Assembly: GCA_002308795.1 (NCBI GenBank)
Contig: DBVV01000038.1
Location: 1-5,986 of the forward strand
DNA: 5,986 bases
Reading direction: 5' to 3'
Origin: Mageeibacillus sp. UBA1255
GTDB taxonomy: Bacteria; Bacillota; Clostridia; UBA1212; UBA1255
Part shown: piece after piece, positions 1 to 5,874 of the stretch
How the letters are laid out: each line of letters starts with the position of its first letter
Numbering within the stretch: position 1 is the first letter of the stretch
The notes under the pieces: generated by a model
The model's database searches: none
Told to the model about the DNA's origin: nothing
The model's input: only the letters and a program-made list of their open reading frames with translations
Position numbers and translations under genes: made by a program

Positions 1-41
1 CCGCTACGAAATTGGGAGTAGAGCCTTTCGCCATTCAATAA

Positions 42-71
42 TTGACAACGTTCGCTGCCGAGGAGTAAAAT
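42..71 (+). promoter_or_regulatory. Putative sigma-A promoter of the surface-protein gene
   Basis: A perfect -35 box TTGACA (42-47) and a -10 box TAAAAT (66-71, five of six consensus bases) are separated by 18 bases. Transcription would begin near 78, giving a leader of roughly 78 bases before the ATG at 156. The -10 lies inside the left arm of an inverted repeat (57-72 with 107-123), which may affect promoter access. Both boxes are read directly; use as a promoter is inferred. Confidence 0.6.
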
Positions 72-123
72 ACCTCTCATATAAGGCTGGCAATTCTTCG
101 ATGCTTTATTTTACTCTGCCGGC
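57..123. repeat. Imperfect inverted repeat overlapping the -10 box
   Basis: GAGTAAAATA (63-72) is the exact reverse complement of TATTTTACTC (107-116). The arms extend outward through a small internal loop by GCCG (57-60) with CGGC (120-123). The spacer is 34 bases. A T-rich run (129-137) follows the right arm, so read-through RNA from upstream could fold into a terminator-like hairpin. RNA starting at the predicted start near 78 would lack the left arm. It may therefore end an upstream transcript or act as an operator in DNA. Confidence 0.5.
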
Positions 124-143
124 CGATCATTTTTCTTATGTTT

Positions 144-148
144 GGAGG
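144..148 (+). promoter_or_regulatory. Shine-Dalgarno site deciding the surface-protein start
   Basis: GGAGG lies seven bases before the ATG at 156. An in-frame ATG at 138 precedes this site, so it cannot use it and would add six residues ahead of a normal signal peptide. The site therefore favours 156. Confidence 0.85.
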
Positions 149-155
149 CATATAT

Positions 156-1550
156 ATGAAAAAAATCCTTCCCGTTTTATTGGCCGCTGCATTGCTCGTA
201 ACAATGTTCGCGTTCCCTGTAAGCGCTGATTCTTCGGTGACCGAATTTGAAGATTTCGGTTCCACTTTTATCGTGCTGTGGGACTGGATACTTAAAGACG
301 GTTCGACCATTAAATCCGATCCCGTCACTTTTCTTGAAGACTTCGGCGCAGTAGGCGGACCTGCCGAGAGCGTAGGCGTTCAGGGATGGGCCGCAACGAC
401 TTCAATGGATTTCACCGCTTTCGGTTACGTGATCGACGACGGTGCACCAGTTATAGACGAAGAGTTTAAAAAGACACCTGAAGACGCCGTTGTCGCCGCC
501 GCTGCATCAGCAGGCTGCTCATATGCAAGCCGCTACAAGATCACCGTTGACACCACCGCCATCGAGGGCAATCACACGATCGATTTCGTCGCTCAGTTTG
601 AAGACGGAACTATAGTAAAGATGATCACCAACGCCGGCGTGCCCGTTTCGTTCGAATACAGCGCAGACGGCAGCGCGGTCAATGCCACTCCCGAGCCTAC
701 CGCCACTCCTGATCCTTCCGAGCTTGACAACGCCCCCGGCCCGATCCTTCTTTTCAATAATGAAGATGATTATGCTAATTTCTTCGGCACCCAGAGAAAT
801 TCGATCGAAGACATATACTTCGACGACGAAAGAGGTTGCTACATAATTTCTATGGGCAAGGTCGGTGATCCCTGGGTCGTCCTTATGTTCACTGCACTCG
901 AATTAGATGGCGAAATGTTTGAACTTGACACCGAAAAGTACAAGATCCTTCAGATCGGTGCCCGCATCGATCCCGCTGCAGGCGACCGCGGTCAGTTCTA
1001 CTTCCAGACGGATGAGAATACCGGATATGACGAGCCAAAAGATGTCCTTTTCGATTACGAGGAGACCTCAGAGAAACAGTACGTAAACGTTAATCTCGGT
1101 AAGAACAAAAAGTGGACCGGTCTGATGTCTGACTGCCGTCTTGATCCGTTCTCCGGAAGCAGTGTGGAATGCGAATACGAACTCTATTATATGGCTTTCT
1201 TCACCAATGAAAATGCCGCGAAAGAGTTCGGTGACAAATGGCTTGCTGAAGGCAGCATAACCGTCCCGACATCCGAGCCTACTCCTACAAAAGCTCCTAC
1301 CGAAGTACCTACGGCCACTCCCGAAGTGACTCCTACGGAAAAGCCGGTGGAGACCCAGGCTCCCGCTACCGAAGCTAAGACAGATGCTCCTGTGGCAACG
1401 GAAAAGGCAGTCGAGCCTACTGAGAACAAAACGGATGACAATAAACCGTCCGGCCCGAACGTCGGTCTCATCATCGGCATCGTCGTCGGTGTCGTCGCTA
1501 TCGCTGCTATCGTGGCAGGCGTGCTGATCTCTAAGAAAAAGAAAAAATAA
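156..1550 (+). CDS. Secreted, membrane-anchored surface protein with two beta-rich modules
   Basis: This 464-residue protein is built like a Gram-positive cell-surface protein. Residues 1-24 form a signal peptide (MKK, hydrophobic core, likely cleavage after VSA). A first module (about 27-172) has aromatic and acidic residues and a single Cys (C121). A Pro/Thr linker (178-190) leads to a second module (about 195-365) that reads as beta-strands, with YKILQIGARID, QYVNVNL and LYYMAFFT segments resembling jelly-roll carbohydrate-binding modules. Then come a Pro/Thr/Glu stalk (370-430), a membrane helix (437-459) and a basic end, SKKKKK. No LPxTG sorting signal or catalytic motif is visible, so anchoring is by the C-terminal helix. 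It is monocistronic, with its own promoter and terminator. I do not recognise a named family; glycan binding is only a guess from the second module. Confidence 0.9.
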   Translation: MKKILPVLLAAALLVTMFAFPVSADSSVTEFEDFGSTFIVLWDWILKDGSTIKSDPVTFLEDFGAVGGPAESVGVQGWAATTSMDFTAFGYVIDDGAPVIDEEFKKTPEDAVVAAAASAGCSYASRYKITVDTTAIEGNHTIDFVAQFEDGTIVKMITNAGVPVSFEYSADGSAVNATPEPTATPDPSELDNAPGPILLFNNEDDYANFFGTQRNSIEDIYFDDERGCYIISMGKVGDPWVVLMFTALELDGEMFELDTEKYKILQIGARIDPAAGDRGQFYFQTDENTGYDEPKDVLFDYEETSEKQYVNVNLGKNKKWTGLMSDCRLDPFSGSSVECEYELYYMAFFTNENAAKEFGDKWLAEGSITVPTSEPTPTKAPTEVPTATPEVTPTEKPVETQAPATEAKTDAPVATEKAVEPTENKTDDNKPSGPNVGLIIGIVVGVVAIAAIVAGVLISKKKKK

Positions 1551-1557
1551 GATGACG

Positions 1558-1597
1558 TAACCGTTACGGTTATCTAAAAGGGACCGTAAAAAGTCCC
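1558..1597 (+). other. Two small hairpins after the surface-protein stop
   Basis: TAACCG (1558-1563) pairs with CGGTTA (1567-1572) around a three-base loop. GGGAC (1580-1584) pairs with GTCCC (1593-1597) around an eight-base loop. Neither is followed by a T-run, so neither looks like a terminator on its own. They sit between the stop codon and the real terminator and could protect the 3' end of the mRNA; that role is inference. Confidence 0.4.
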
Positions 1598-1601
1598 GCC
1601 T

Positions 1602-1656
1602 AAGACCGGCGATCAAAAGCTGCTTTGCTAAAGATTGCCGGTCTTTGATTTATCTG
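1602..1656 (+). terminator. Intrinsic terminator of the surface-protein gene
   Basis: AAGACCGGCGATC (1602-1614) pairs with GATTGCCGGTCTT (1633-1645): 13 bp including one G-U pair, with an 18-base A/T-rich loop. An imperfect T-rich tract (1644-1656, TTTGATTTAT core) follows. The stem is nearly symmetric, so it may also work weakly on the other strand. It separates the surface-protein gene from the transporter operon, which has its own promoter just downstream. Confidence 0.8.
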
Positions 1657-1668
1657 GAACGGAATTCG

Positions 1669-1697
1669 TTGCATTGACGGCGCTCAGGTGGTAAAAT
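1669..1697 (+). promoter_or_regulatory. Putative extended -10 promoter of the transporter operon
   Basis: TAAAAT (1692-1697) is preceded by TGG (1689-1691), an extended -10 element. A weak -35, TTGCAT (1669-1674), sits 17 bases upstream. A better-looking TTGACG (1674-1679) is only 12 bases from the -10, too close to serve it. Transcription would begin near 1704 and give a leader of about 100 bases. Position after the terminator and before the operon supports the call. Confidence 0.5.
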
Positions 1698-1744
1698 TGC
1701 ACACGGCGGACGCAAATACGCTCCCCCGGCCGTATTGACGGCGC
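1673..1744 (+). repeat. 11-base direct repeat across the promoter and leader
   Basis: ATTGACGGCGC occurs at 1673-1683 and again at 1734-1744, 61 bases apart (about six DNA turns). The first copy overlaps the -35 and spacer; the second is in the predicted leader. Between them AATACG (1715-1720) and CGTATT (1731-1736) form a small stem. A pair of operator sites is possible, but no regulator is encoded in the window. Confidence 0.4.
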
Positions 1745-1747
1745 ATA

Positions 1748-1797
1748 AGCGAAGTTCGGCCTCTAAATCCTTCGCTATACAAAACAAAACCAAGGAG
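1748..1797 (+). promoter_or_regulatory. Candidate leader pseudoknot or riboswitch (preQ1-like architecture)
   Basis: AGCGAAG (1748-1754) pairs with CTTCGCT (1770-1776), enclosing a 15-nt loop (1755-1769). A G-free, A/C-rich tail (1777-1793) then runs into the SD AAGGAG (1792-1797). The loop can pair with the tail in two alternative ways: GG (1758-1759) with CC (1790-1791), or CTCT (1761-1764) with the SD GGAG (1794-1797, one G-U pair), which would block ribosome binding. preQ1-I and preQ1-II riboswitches are small H-type pseudoknots with A-rich tails at the SD, and they control queuosine-precursor genes; the next gene belongs to such a transporter superfamily. The loop is longer than in typical preQ1-I RNAs and does not match the consensus, so class and ligand are unproven. 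Confidence 0.35.
1792..1797 (+). promoter_or_regulatory. Shine-Dalgarno site deciding the VUT start
   Basis: AAGGAG ends nine bases before the ATG at 1807. The frame is open further upstream and a TTG at 1735 could start it, but that codon has no SD and would add 24 polar residues lying over the hairpin. The ATG at 1807 is clearly preferred. Confidence 0.85.
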
Positions 1798-1806
1798 AAA
1801 CAGTAC

Positions 1807-2553
1807 ATGAAAAACAAGATCAGACTTACGGCGGCGCTGTTCCGCTCTATCCCGTCGGTCATCGTGGCATTGTTCACGATATCAGTCATAACGATGAACC
1901 TTCTGGCCAATAAAACGCTGGTACAGACTGAATATATTGCCCTCGACGGCGGTATACTCGTATCCTGGATATCGTTCCTGTGTATGGACGTTGTCACCAA
2001 ACACTTCGGCCCGAAAGCAGCCACCAAACTGTCAATATTCGCCATGCTGACGAATCTGCTGGCCTGCCTTATATTCTTCATTGTCGCGAAAATTCCAGCC
2101 ACCGGCGTCGACGCAGACTACACCGAATTCAACAACATATTCGGCGGCACCTGGTTCATCCTGCTGAGCAGCACGATCGCCTTTTTTGCCTCGGCACTCA
2201 TAAACAACTTCCTTAATTTTGCTATCGGAAAGCTTTTCCGCCGCCATCCGGACGGAAAAGTCGCATTTTTCGCGCGCAGCTACGTTTCGACGTTCATCGG
2301 TCAGACTTCAGATAATCTGATCTTTTCGGTCATCACTTTCATGGTGTTCGCTCCGATTTTCTGGGACGGCTTTCACTGGACGTTCATCCAGTGCCTGACC
2401 TGTTCTCTGATAGGCGCTGCTTTCGAACTGGTAATGGAAGCCATCTTCTCGCCTCTGGGCTATATGATCAGCCGGATGTGGCATAAGCAAAACGTTGGCA
2501 ATGAATATTTCGCGCTCGAAAAAGAATTGACGGGGAGGGAAACGATGAAATGA
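1807..2553 (+). CDS. VUT/YhhQ-family transporter (probable queuosine-precursor importer)
   Basis: This 248-residue integral membrane protein has about six hydrophobic segments (roughly 15-37, 48-62, 73-94, 115-142, 158-182, 193-215). Family-like features are the polar N31 and N35 with K36 in the first helix, the D61-VVTKHFGPKAA stretch after the second, and the STFIGQTSDN segment (161-170) opening the fifth. These fit the Vut_1/COG1738 superfamily, whose E. coli member YhhQ imports preQ0/preQ1 and whose clostridial relatives salvage queuosine precursors. Length is normal for the family. It is first in an operon, its stop overlaps the next start (ATGA), and a candidate pseudoknot precedes its SD. 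Family assignment is by recognition of the sequence. The substrate is inferred, and a different vitamin-like compound cannot be excluded. No other queuosine gene is in the window. Confidence 0.85.
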   Translation: MKNKIRLTAALFRSIPSVIVALFTISVITMNLLANKTLVQTEYIALDGGILVSWISFLCMDVVTKHFGPKAATKLSIFAMLTNLLACLIFFIVAKIPATGVDADYTEFNNIFGGTWFILLSSTIAFFASALINNFLNFAIGKLFRRHPDGKVAFFARSYVSTFIGQTSDNLIFSVITFMVFAPIFWDGFHWTFIQCLTCSLIGAAFELVMEAIFSPLGYMISRMWHKQNVGNEYFALEKELTGRETMK

Positions 2554-3221
2554 TTGTCCTCATAACCGGTTCCTCACGCGGCATAGGCAGAGCCGCGGCA
2601 ATGAAATTTTTAAATAACGGTGCGTACGTCGTCGGGATCGACGTGCAGGAAGGAAGCATTGACCACCCGGGCTATACGCATTTTATCGCAGACGTGACCG
2701 TGCCCGGATCGCTTCCGGAGCTGCCCGAATTGCCCGAGATCATCTTTTCAAACGCAGGGGCGCAAAACTCGCGCGACGATATAGACGTAAACCTTAAGGG
2801 CGCCATAAATGTGGTAGAAAAATACGCTTTTCATCCGTCGATCCGCGCCGTGCTGTTCAACGCTTCGGCTTCCGCAAGATCCGGGTTCGAATTTCCGGAA
2901 TACGCGGCGTCAAAGGCCGGCCTGGTCGGTTATATGAAAAACGTCGCGGTCAGATTGGCAAAATACGGTGCGGTGGTCAATTCCATCTCCCCCGGCGGAG
3001 TATTGACCGAATCGAACCGGCCGGTGACCGAAGACCCGGAGCTGTGGGACAGGATCATGGCCGTGACGCCTCTTAAGAAGTGGGCAACGGAAGAAGAGCT
3101 CGCCGAGTGGATCTGGTTCCTGACCGCCGTGAACCGCTCCGCCTCCGGGATAGACATACTAATAGACAACGGCGAACTTGGCCTTAATTCCACATTCGTA
3201 TGGCCTGAAGAAACGCATTGA
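2550..3221 (+). CDS. Compact short-chain dehydrogenase/reductase, probably NAD-dependent
   Basis: This 223-residue classical-type SDR has a Rossmann fold. The cofactor motif TGSSRGIG is at 6-13, and D31 at the end of the second strand suggests NAD(H) rather than NADP(H). D48 (ADV), the NAG motif (68-70) and N81 follow. The catalytic set is S106, Y118 and K122 (YAASK), with SPGG at 147-150. All key residues are present, so it should be active. It is about 25 residues shorter than usual, mainly because the helix normally between D48 and NAG is replaced by a Pro-rich stretch with the tandem LPELPELPE. The start overlaps the transporter stop by four bases, with GGAGG 11 bases upstream, so translation is probably coupled. 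The substrate cannot be told from the sequence; operon context suggests a small molecule handled by the neighbouring transporters. Confidence 0.92.
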   Translation: MIVLITGSSRGIGRAAAMKFLNNGAYVVGIDVQEGSIDHPGYTHFIADVTVPGSLPELPELPEIIFSNAGAQNSRDDIDVNLKGAINVVEKYAFHPSIRAVLFNASASARSGFEFPEYAASKAGLVGYMKNVAVRLAKYGAVVNSISPGGVLTESNRPVTEDPELWDRIMAVTPLKKWATEEELAEWIWFLTAVNRSASGIDILIDNGELGLNSTFVWPEETH

Positions 3222-3240
3222 CAGCTGCAGAAGCGTCGCG

Positions 3241-3247
3241 AAGGAGG
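3241..3247 (+). promoter_or_regulatory. Shine-Dalgarno site deciding the AEC start
   Basis: AAGGAGG ends eight bases before the ATG at 3256. The same frame is open from an ATG at 3178, but that lies inside the dehydrogenase gene and would add a polar 26-residue leader to a membrane protein. The SD supports 3256. Confidence 0.85.
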
Positions 3248-3255
3248 GAGCAGGA

Positions 3256-4194
3256 ATGACAACATTTCAGATCGCGCTGACAAACGTGCTGGTAACGCTG
3301 GTGTGCATTGTCCCCGGCTTCCTGCTGTGCAAATTCAAGAAAGCCTTCGCGGACCACATCCCTACGATCAGCGGAATCCTGGTGTACATCGGCACGCCTT
3401 TCCTGGAATTCACCAGCTTCGCGTCGCTGAAATACGAACCCTCCCACCTGGCTCAGATGGGTATATTTTTCGCGGTCTCTTTAGTGGCACAGCTGTCGTT
3501 CTGCCTGCTGTTTTACCTGATCGCGGGCAAACGGAGGCACGAACGAGAGACCCGGGTCATAAATATTGCCTCCGTTCTGGGCAACGTAGGTTTTTTCGGT
3601 CTTCCCATCATCCGTGCGCTGCTGCCCGATGAGCCCCTGGCCGTATGCTGCGCGGTGATGTTTATCGTGTCAATGAACATCGTTACTTTCACGCTGGGCG
3701 TTTACCTGCTCACCGGGGATAAAAAGCATATTTCGGTACGAGCCGCGCTGCTGAATCCCGCCACCGTGGGACTACTGATTTCCCTGCCCTTTTATTTCTT
3801 CGATCTGGGGTCAAAGCTGCCTGACGCCGTCACTTCGATGGCGGGCAATATCGCGGGTATGACTGCTCCCCTTTGCATGTTTGTGGTAGGTTTGCGCCTG
3901 GCCGCCTCGGATCTTAAAAAGGTAGTAAAACGCCCGGGGGTCTATCTCGCCTCCGGGCTTAAATTGATCGCGTTTCCGCTGTTCTGCTACGGGCTGGTGC
4001 TGCTGGTGCCGTTGCCTCCGGCTTTAAAATTCACCCTGGTGATCTTATCCGCGACACCCTGCGCATCACATACGCTTAACTTCTCTGAGATTTACCACGT
4101 TGACCCCGAGATCGCCGCGAACTGCATATTCGTTTCAACGCTGCTGTGCTTCCTCACACTTCCGCTGATGACACTGCTGCCGGGGCTCACTTGA
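3256..4194 (+). CDS. AEC (auxin efflux carrier) family permease
   Basis: This 312-residue membrane protein matches the bacterial AEC/Mem_trans family in length and motifs. About ten hydrophobic segments are split into two halves by a basic loop (91-100, GKRRHERETR). Recognisable motifs are GNVGFFGLPII (109-119), NPATVGLLISL (167-177), APLCMFVVGLRL (204-215) and the C-terminal ATPCASHTLN...STLLCFLTLP stretch (266-303), where the helix breaks and polar residues of such carriers lie. Known bacterial members move organic acids such as malate or malonate, but substrates vary and cannot be predicted here. It is the third gene of the operon, 34 bases after the dehydrogenase with no terminator or clear promoter between. 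The direction of transport is unknown; uptake by the first gene and export by this one is a guess. Confidence 0.9.
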   Translation: MTTFQIALTNVLVTLVCIVPGFLLCKFKKAFADHIPTISGILVYIGTPFLEFTSFASLKYEPSHLAQMGIFFAVSLVAQLSFCLLFYLIAGKRRHERETRVINIASVLGNVGFFGLPIIRALLPDEPLAVCCAVMFIVSMNIVTFTLGVYLLTGDKKHISVRAALLNPATVGLLISLPFYFFDLGSKLPDAVTSMAGNIAGMTAPLCMFVVGLRLAASDLKKVVKRPGVYLASGLKLIAFPLFCYGLVLLVPLPPALKFTLVILSATPCASHTLNFSEIYHVDPEIAANCIFVSTLLCFLTLPLMTLLPGLT

Positions 4195-4215
4195 ATCCTT
4201 AAAATCCGTCTATAT
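4195..4215. other. Short convergent gap without a visible terminator
   Basis: Only 21 bases separate the stops of the AEC permease and the opposing esterase. The gap is A/T-rich but holds no convincing hairpin. Transcripts from the two sides probably overlap or end inside the opposing gene, so antisense interference is possible. Confidence 0.5.
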
Positions 4216-5799
4216 TTAACGTTTGATCATAAACGCGGGCATCGGGATACCGTCGCTGCTGGCAATATTTGCTTTTTCCGCCGATCCGTCGGCGAAGATG
4301 CCGTACGATACCGCGACCGGGTCGCGCGTAGGAATGATCCGGATCGTGTGGCCGTCAACGATCTCTACCTCGCAATACATCTTGTCCCCGTACTCGTCGC
4401 TTGCCCACAGGCCCTGGACGCCGTCTCCTGTTACAAGCTTTATCCCGTCGCCAACGTTTTTGAACGTGATCTCGATCGAATTATCTTTGTTCCACTTGAT
4501 CTGATCCGGCTCCGGTGCCAGAGAATGTGCCTCGTCCCCCTGTCCGTAAACCACGTACGCCGCGATCTTTGCCGCGCGCCTGCCTAATTCGAACTTGTAA
4601 TACGGATGTGCCCAGTCAGGGTCTCCGATCTGAAATCCCTGATCCATCGCCGTGACGATATACGAATTTACCATCATCTTATATGCGTCGAATTGTGCCG
4701 CACGCAGCAGCGGAAGCTCCGGCCAGTAGCTTTCCCCCTCGATTCCGTGAGAGCTCAGCTGAATGTTTATGAACGGGAAACACAGGCCCCAGGCGTGTCT
4801 GTAACCGCTGACCGTTCGCTTCAGATTTCTGGCATATACCGTGTACTGAGCGCCGGCGCACTCGCTCTCGCCCTGATAAAAGATCATACCGGTGATCTTA
4901 TTGCGTGTGAAGGGATGGATCAGAGTGTTGTAAAATCCTCCGGGCGGGACGGTCGGTCCGGTTACAAATCCGAGTTCGGCGGCAATATCCACAGGCATCA
5001 GTTCGTGGAGCGTCGATCCTCCGGAGGCTGCTTCGATGATCCCGAGCGGGACGTCAACGGTTTTGCTGAGTTCTTTTGCGAAATAATATCCCAGCGCCGA
5101 GAACGGCTGAACGGTCGCGATCGAGGTTTTATCCCAGTGCGTCCCTGCTCCGATCACTTCTTCCTGCGGCTTCGTGACGTCAACTTTCCCCGCTTCCATT
5201 GCGTCGAGTACCGACTGGCGCGTCTGCGTGTAAATCCTGATGTTGTCTTCCTTTTTGATTTCTTTCGAGTAATCCGGCGTCCTCACCTGCGCAAAACCGT
5301 ACACGAGTTCCGCGTTTGACTGACCTGATACGACCCAGACGTCGCCGACAAGAATGTCCGTGAATTCGTTGACCTCGCCGTTTTTGGGGTAGATCTTCAG
5401 CGTCTGCGGCTCCTTCGTGGCTTCGTGGGAAGAGAACCTGATCTCCCATCCGCCGTCTTTGTCAACGGTCCCGTACCGTTTTTCGCCCATGAATTCGCCG
5501 TATATCACTCCGCCCGGATTATCCGATCTGCCGAAAACGTTGAAGTATGCGTTTCGCTGTACGACCATATTCGACGAGATCGTGCCGTTTACCGTATACA
5601 CGACTTCCGCGCCGTTGTCCGCCGGTTCCGGCTGTGTTTTTAGCGGTGCCGGGGCAACGTTGGTCCTCGGCAGTTTGAGGTCCGGGTCTTTTTTTGATCC
5701 TGTACATCCCGCCGTGGTCAATACCGCCGCGCATATCATTATGATCGCTATCGCCGCGCTCGCCACTCTTTTTATCCCTGTCTTGCGTTCTTTTTTCAT
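4216..5799 (-). CDS. Lipoprotein of the sialate O-acetylesterase (SASA, SGNH-type) family
   Basis: This 527-residue secreted hydrolase starts with a basic, hydrophobic signal peptide ending in the lipobox-like TTAGC, so C32 should carry the lipid and hold it at the outer membrane face. A Pro-rich linker (40-62) precedes a beta-sandwich (about 66-150) typical of the N-terminus of this family. The SASA core (about 150-420) has the nucleophile S161 in SGQSN, ASGGS (258-262), YQGESE (308-313) and the likely D395/H398 pair in DPDWAHP, so the catalytic set looks complete. A C-terminal beta domain (about 430-527) follows. Characterised relatives remove acetyl groups from sialic acids or from acetylated plant polysaccharides such as xylan; the substrate here is open. 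It has its own promoter and an SD (GGAGG on the minus strand, 5809-5813) nine bases before the ATG. Thr at lipobox position -3 is unusual but seen in clostridial lipoproteins. Confidence 0.9.
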   Translation of the reverse strand: MKKERKTGIKRVASAAIAIIMICAAVLTTAGCTGSKKDPDLKLPRTNVAPAPLKTQPEPADNGAEVVYTVNGTISSNMVVQRNAYFNVFGRSDNPGGVIYGEFMGEKRYGTVDKDGGWEIRFSSHEATKEPQTLKIYPKNGEVNEFTDILVGDVWVVSGQSNAELVYGFAQVRTPDYSKEIKKEDNIRIYTQTRQSVLDAMEAGKVDVTKPQEEVIGAGTHWDKTSIATVQPFSALGYYFAKELSKTVDVPLGIIEAASGGSTLHELMPVDIAAELGFVTGPTVPPGGFYNTLIHPFTRNKITGMIFYQGESECAGAQYTVYARNLKRTVSGYRHAWGLCFPFINIQLSSHGIEGESYWPELPLLRAAQFDAYKMMVNSYIVTAMDQGFQIGDPDWAHPYYKFELGRRAAKIAAYVVYGQGDEAHSLAPEPDQIKWNKDNSIEITFKNVGDGIKLVTGDGVQGLWASDEYGDKMYCEVEIVDGHTIRIIPTRDPVAVSYGIFADGSAEKANIASSDGIPMPAFMIKR

Positions 5800-5808
5800 G
5801 TGCGTACG

Positions 5809-5813
5809 CCTCC
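5809..5813 (-). promoter_or_regulatory. Shine-Dalgarno site of the esterase lipoprotein
   Basis: CCTCC on the + strand reads GGAGG on the minus strand, nine bases before the ATG at 5799. It fixes the start immediately before a typical MKKERK signal-peptide beginning. Confidence 0.85.
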
Positions 5814-5874
5814 GGTTCGTTTCTTTTCGCCTGTTCCGCCGCGTTCGTTTTACCCTCGCCCGGGTCTTGCGTGG

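Noticed and set aside
2..229. A + strand frame open from the window edge to a TGA at 227-229.
   Set aside because: It runs through the promoter and into the signal-peptide region of the surface protein in another frame, has no start in its first third, and shows an Arg/Cys/His-rich composition unlike the real genes.
1533..1549. An A-rich run encoding the C-terminal lysines as a programmed slippage site.
   Set aside because: It directly precedes the stop codon and a basic tail after a membrane helix is normal; no alternative downstream reading frame of interest follows.
1068..1616. Long minus-strand open frames opposite the surface-protein gene.
   Set aside because: Their Ser/Gly/Arg-rich or Val/Ser/Gly-rich sequences are the antisense of the Pro/Thr/Glu stalk, and they have no SD or protein-like pattern.
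1674..1697. TTGACG (1674-1679) as the -35 of the operon promoter.
   Set aside because: It is only 12 bases from the TAAAAT -10; the extended TGG -10 with TTGCAT at 17 bases fits better.
4606..5319. A 237-codon + strand open frame inside the esterase gene.
   Set aside because: It is Arg-rich antisense of a well-supported lipoprotein gene and has no SD or recognisable motif.
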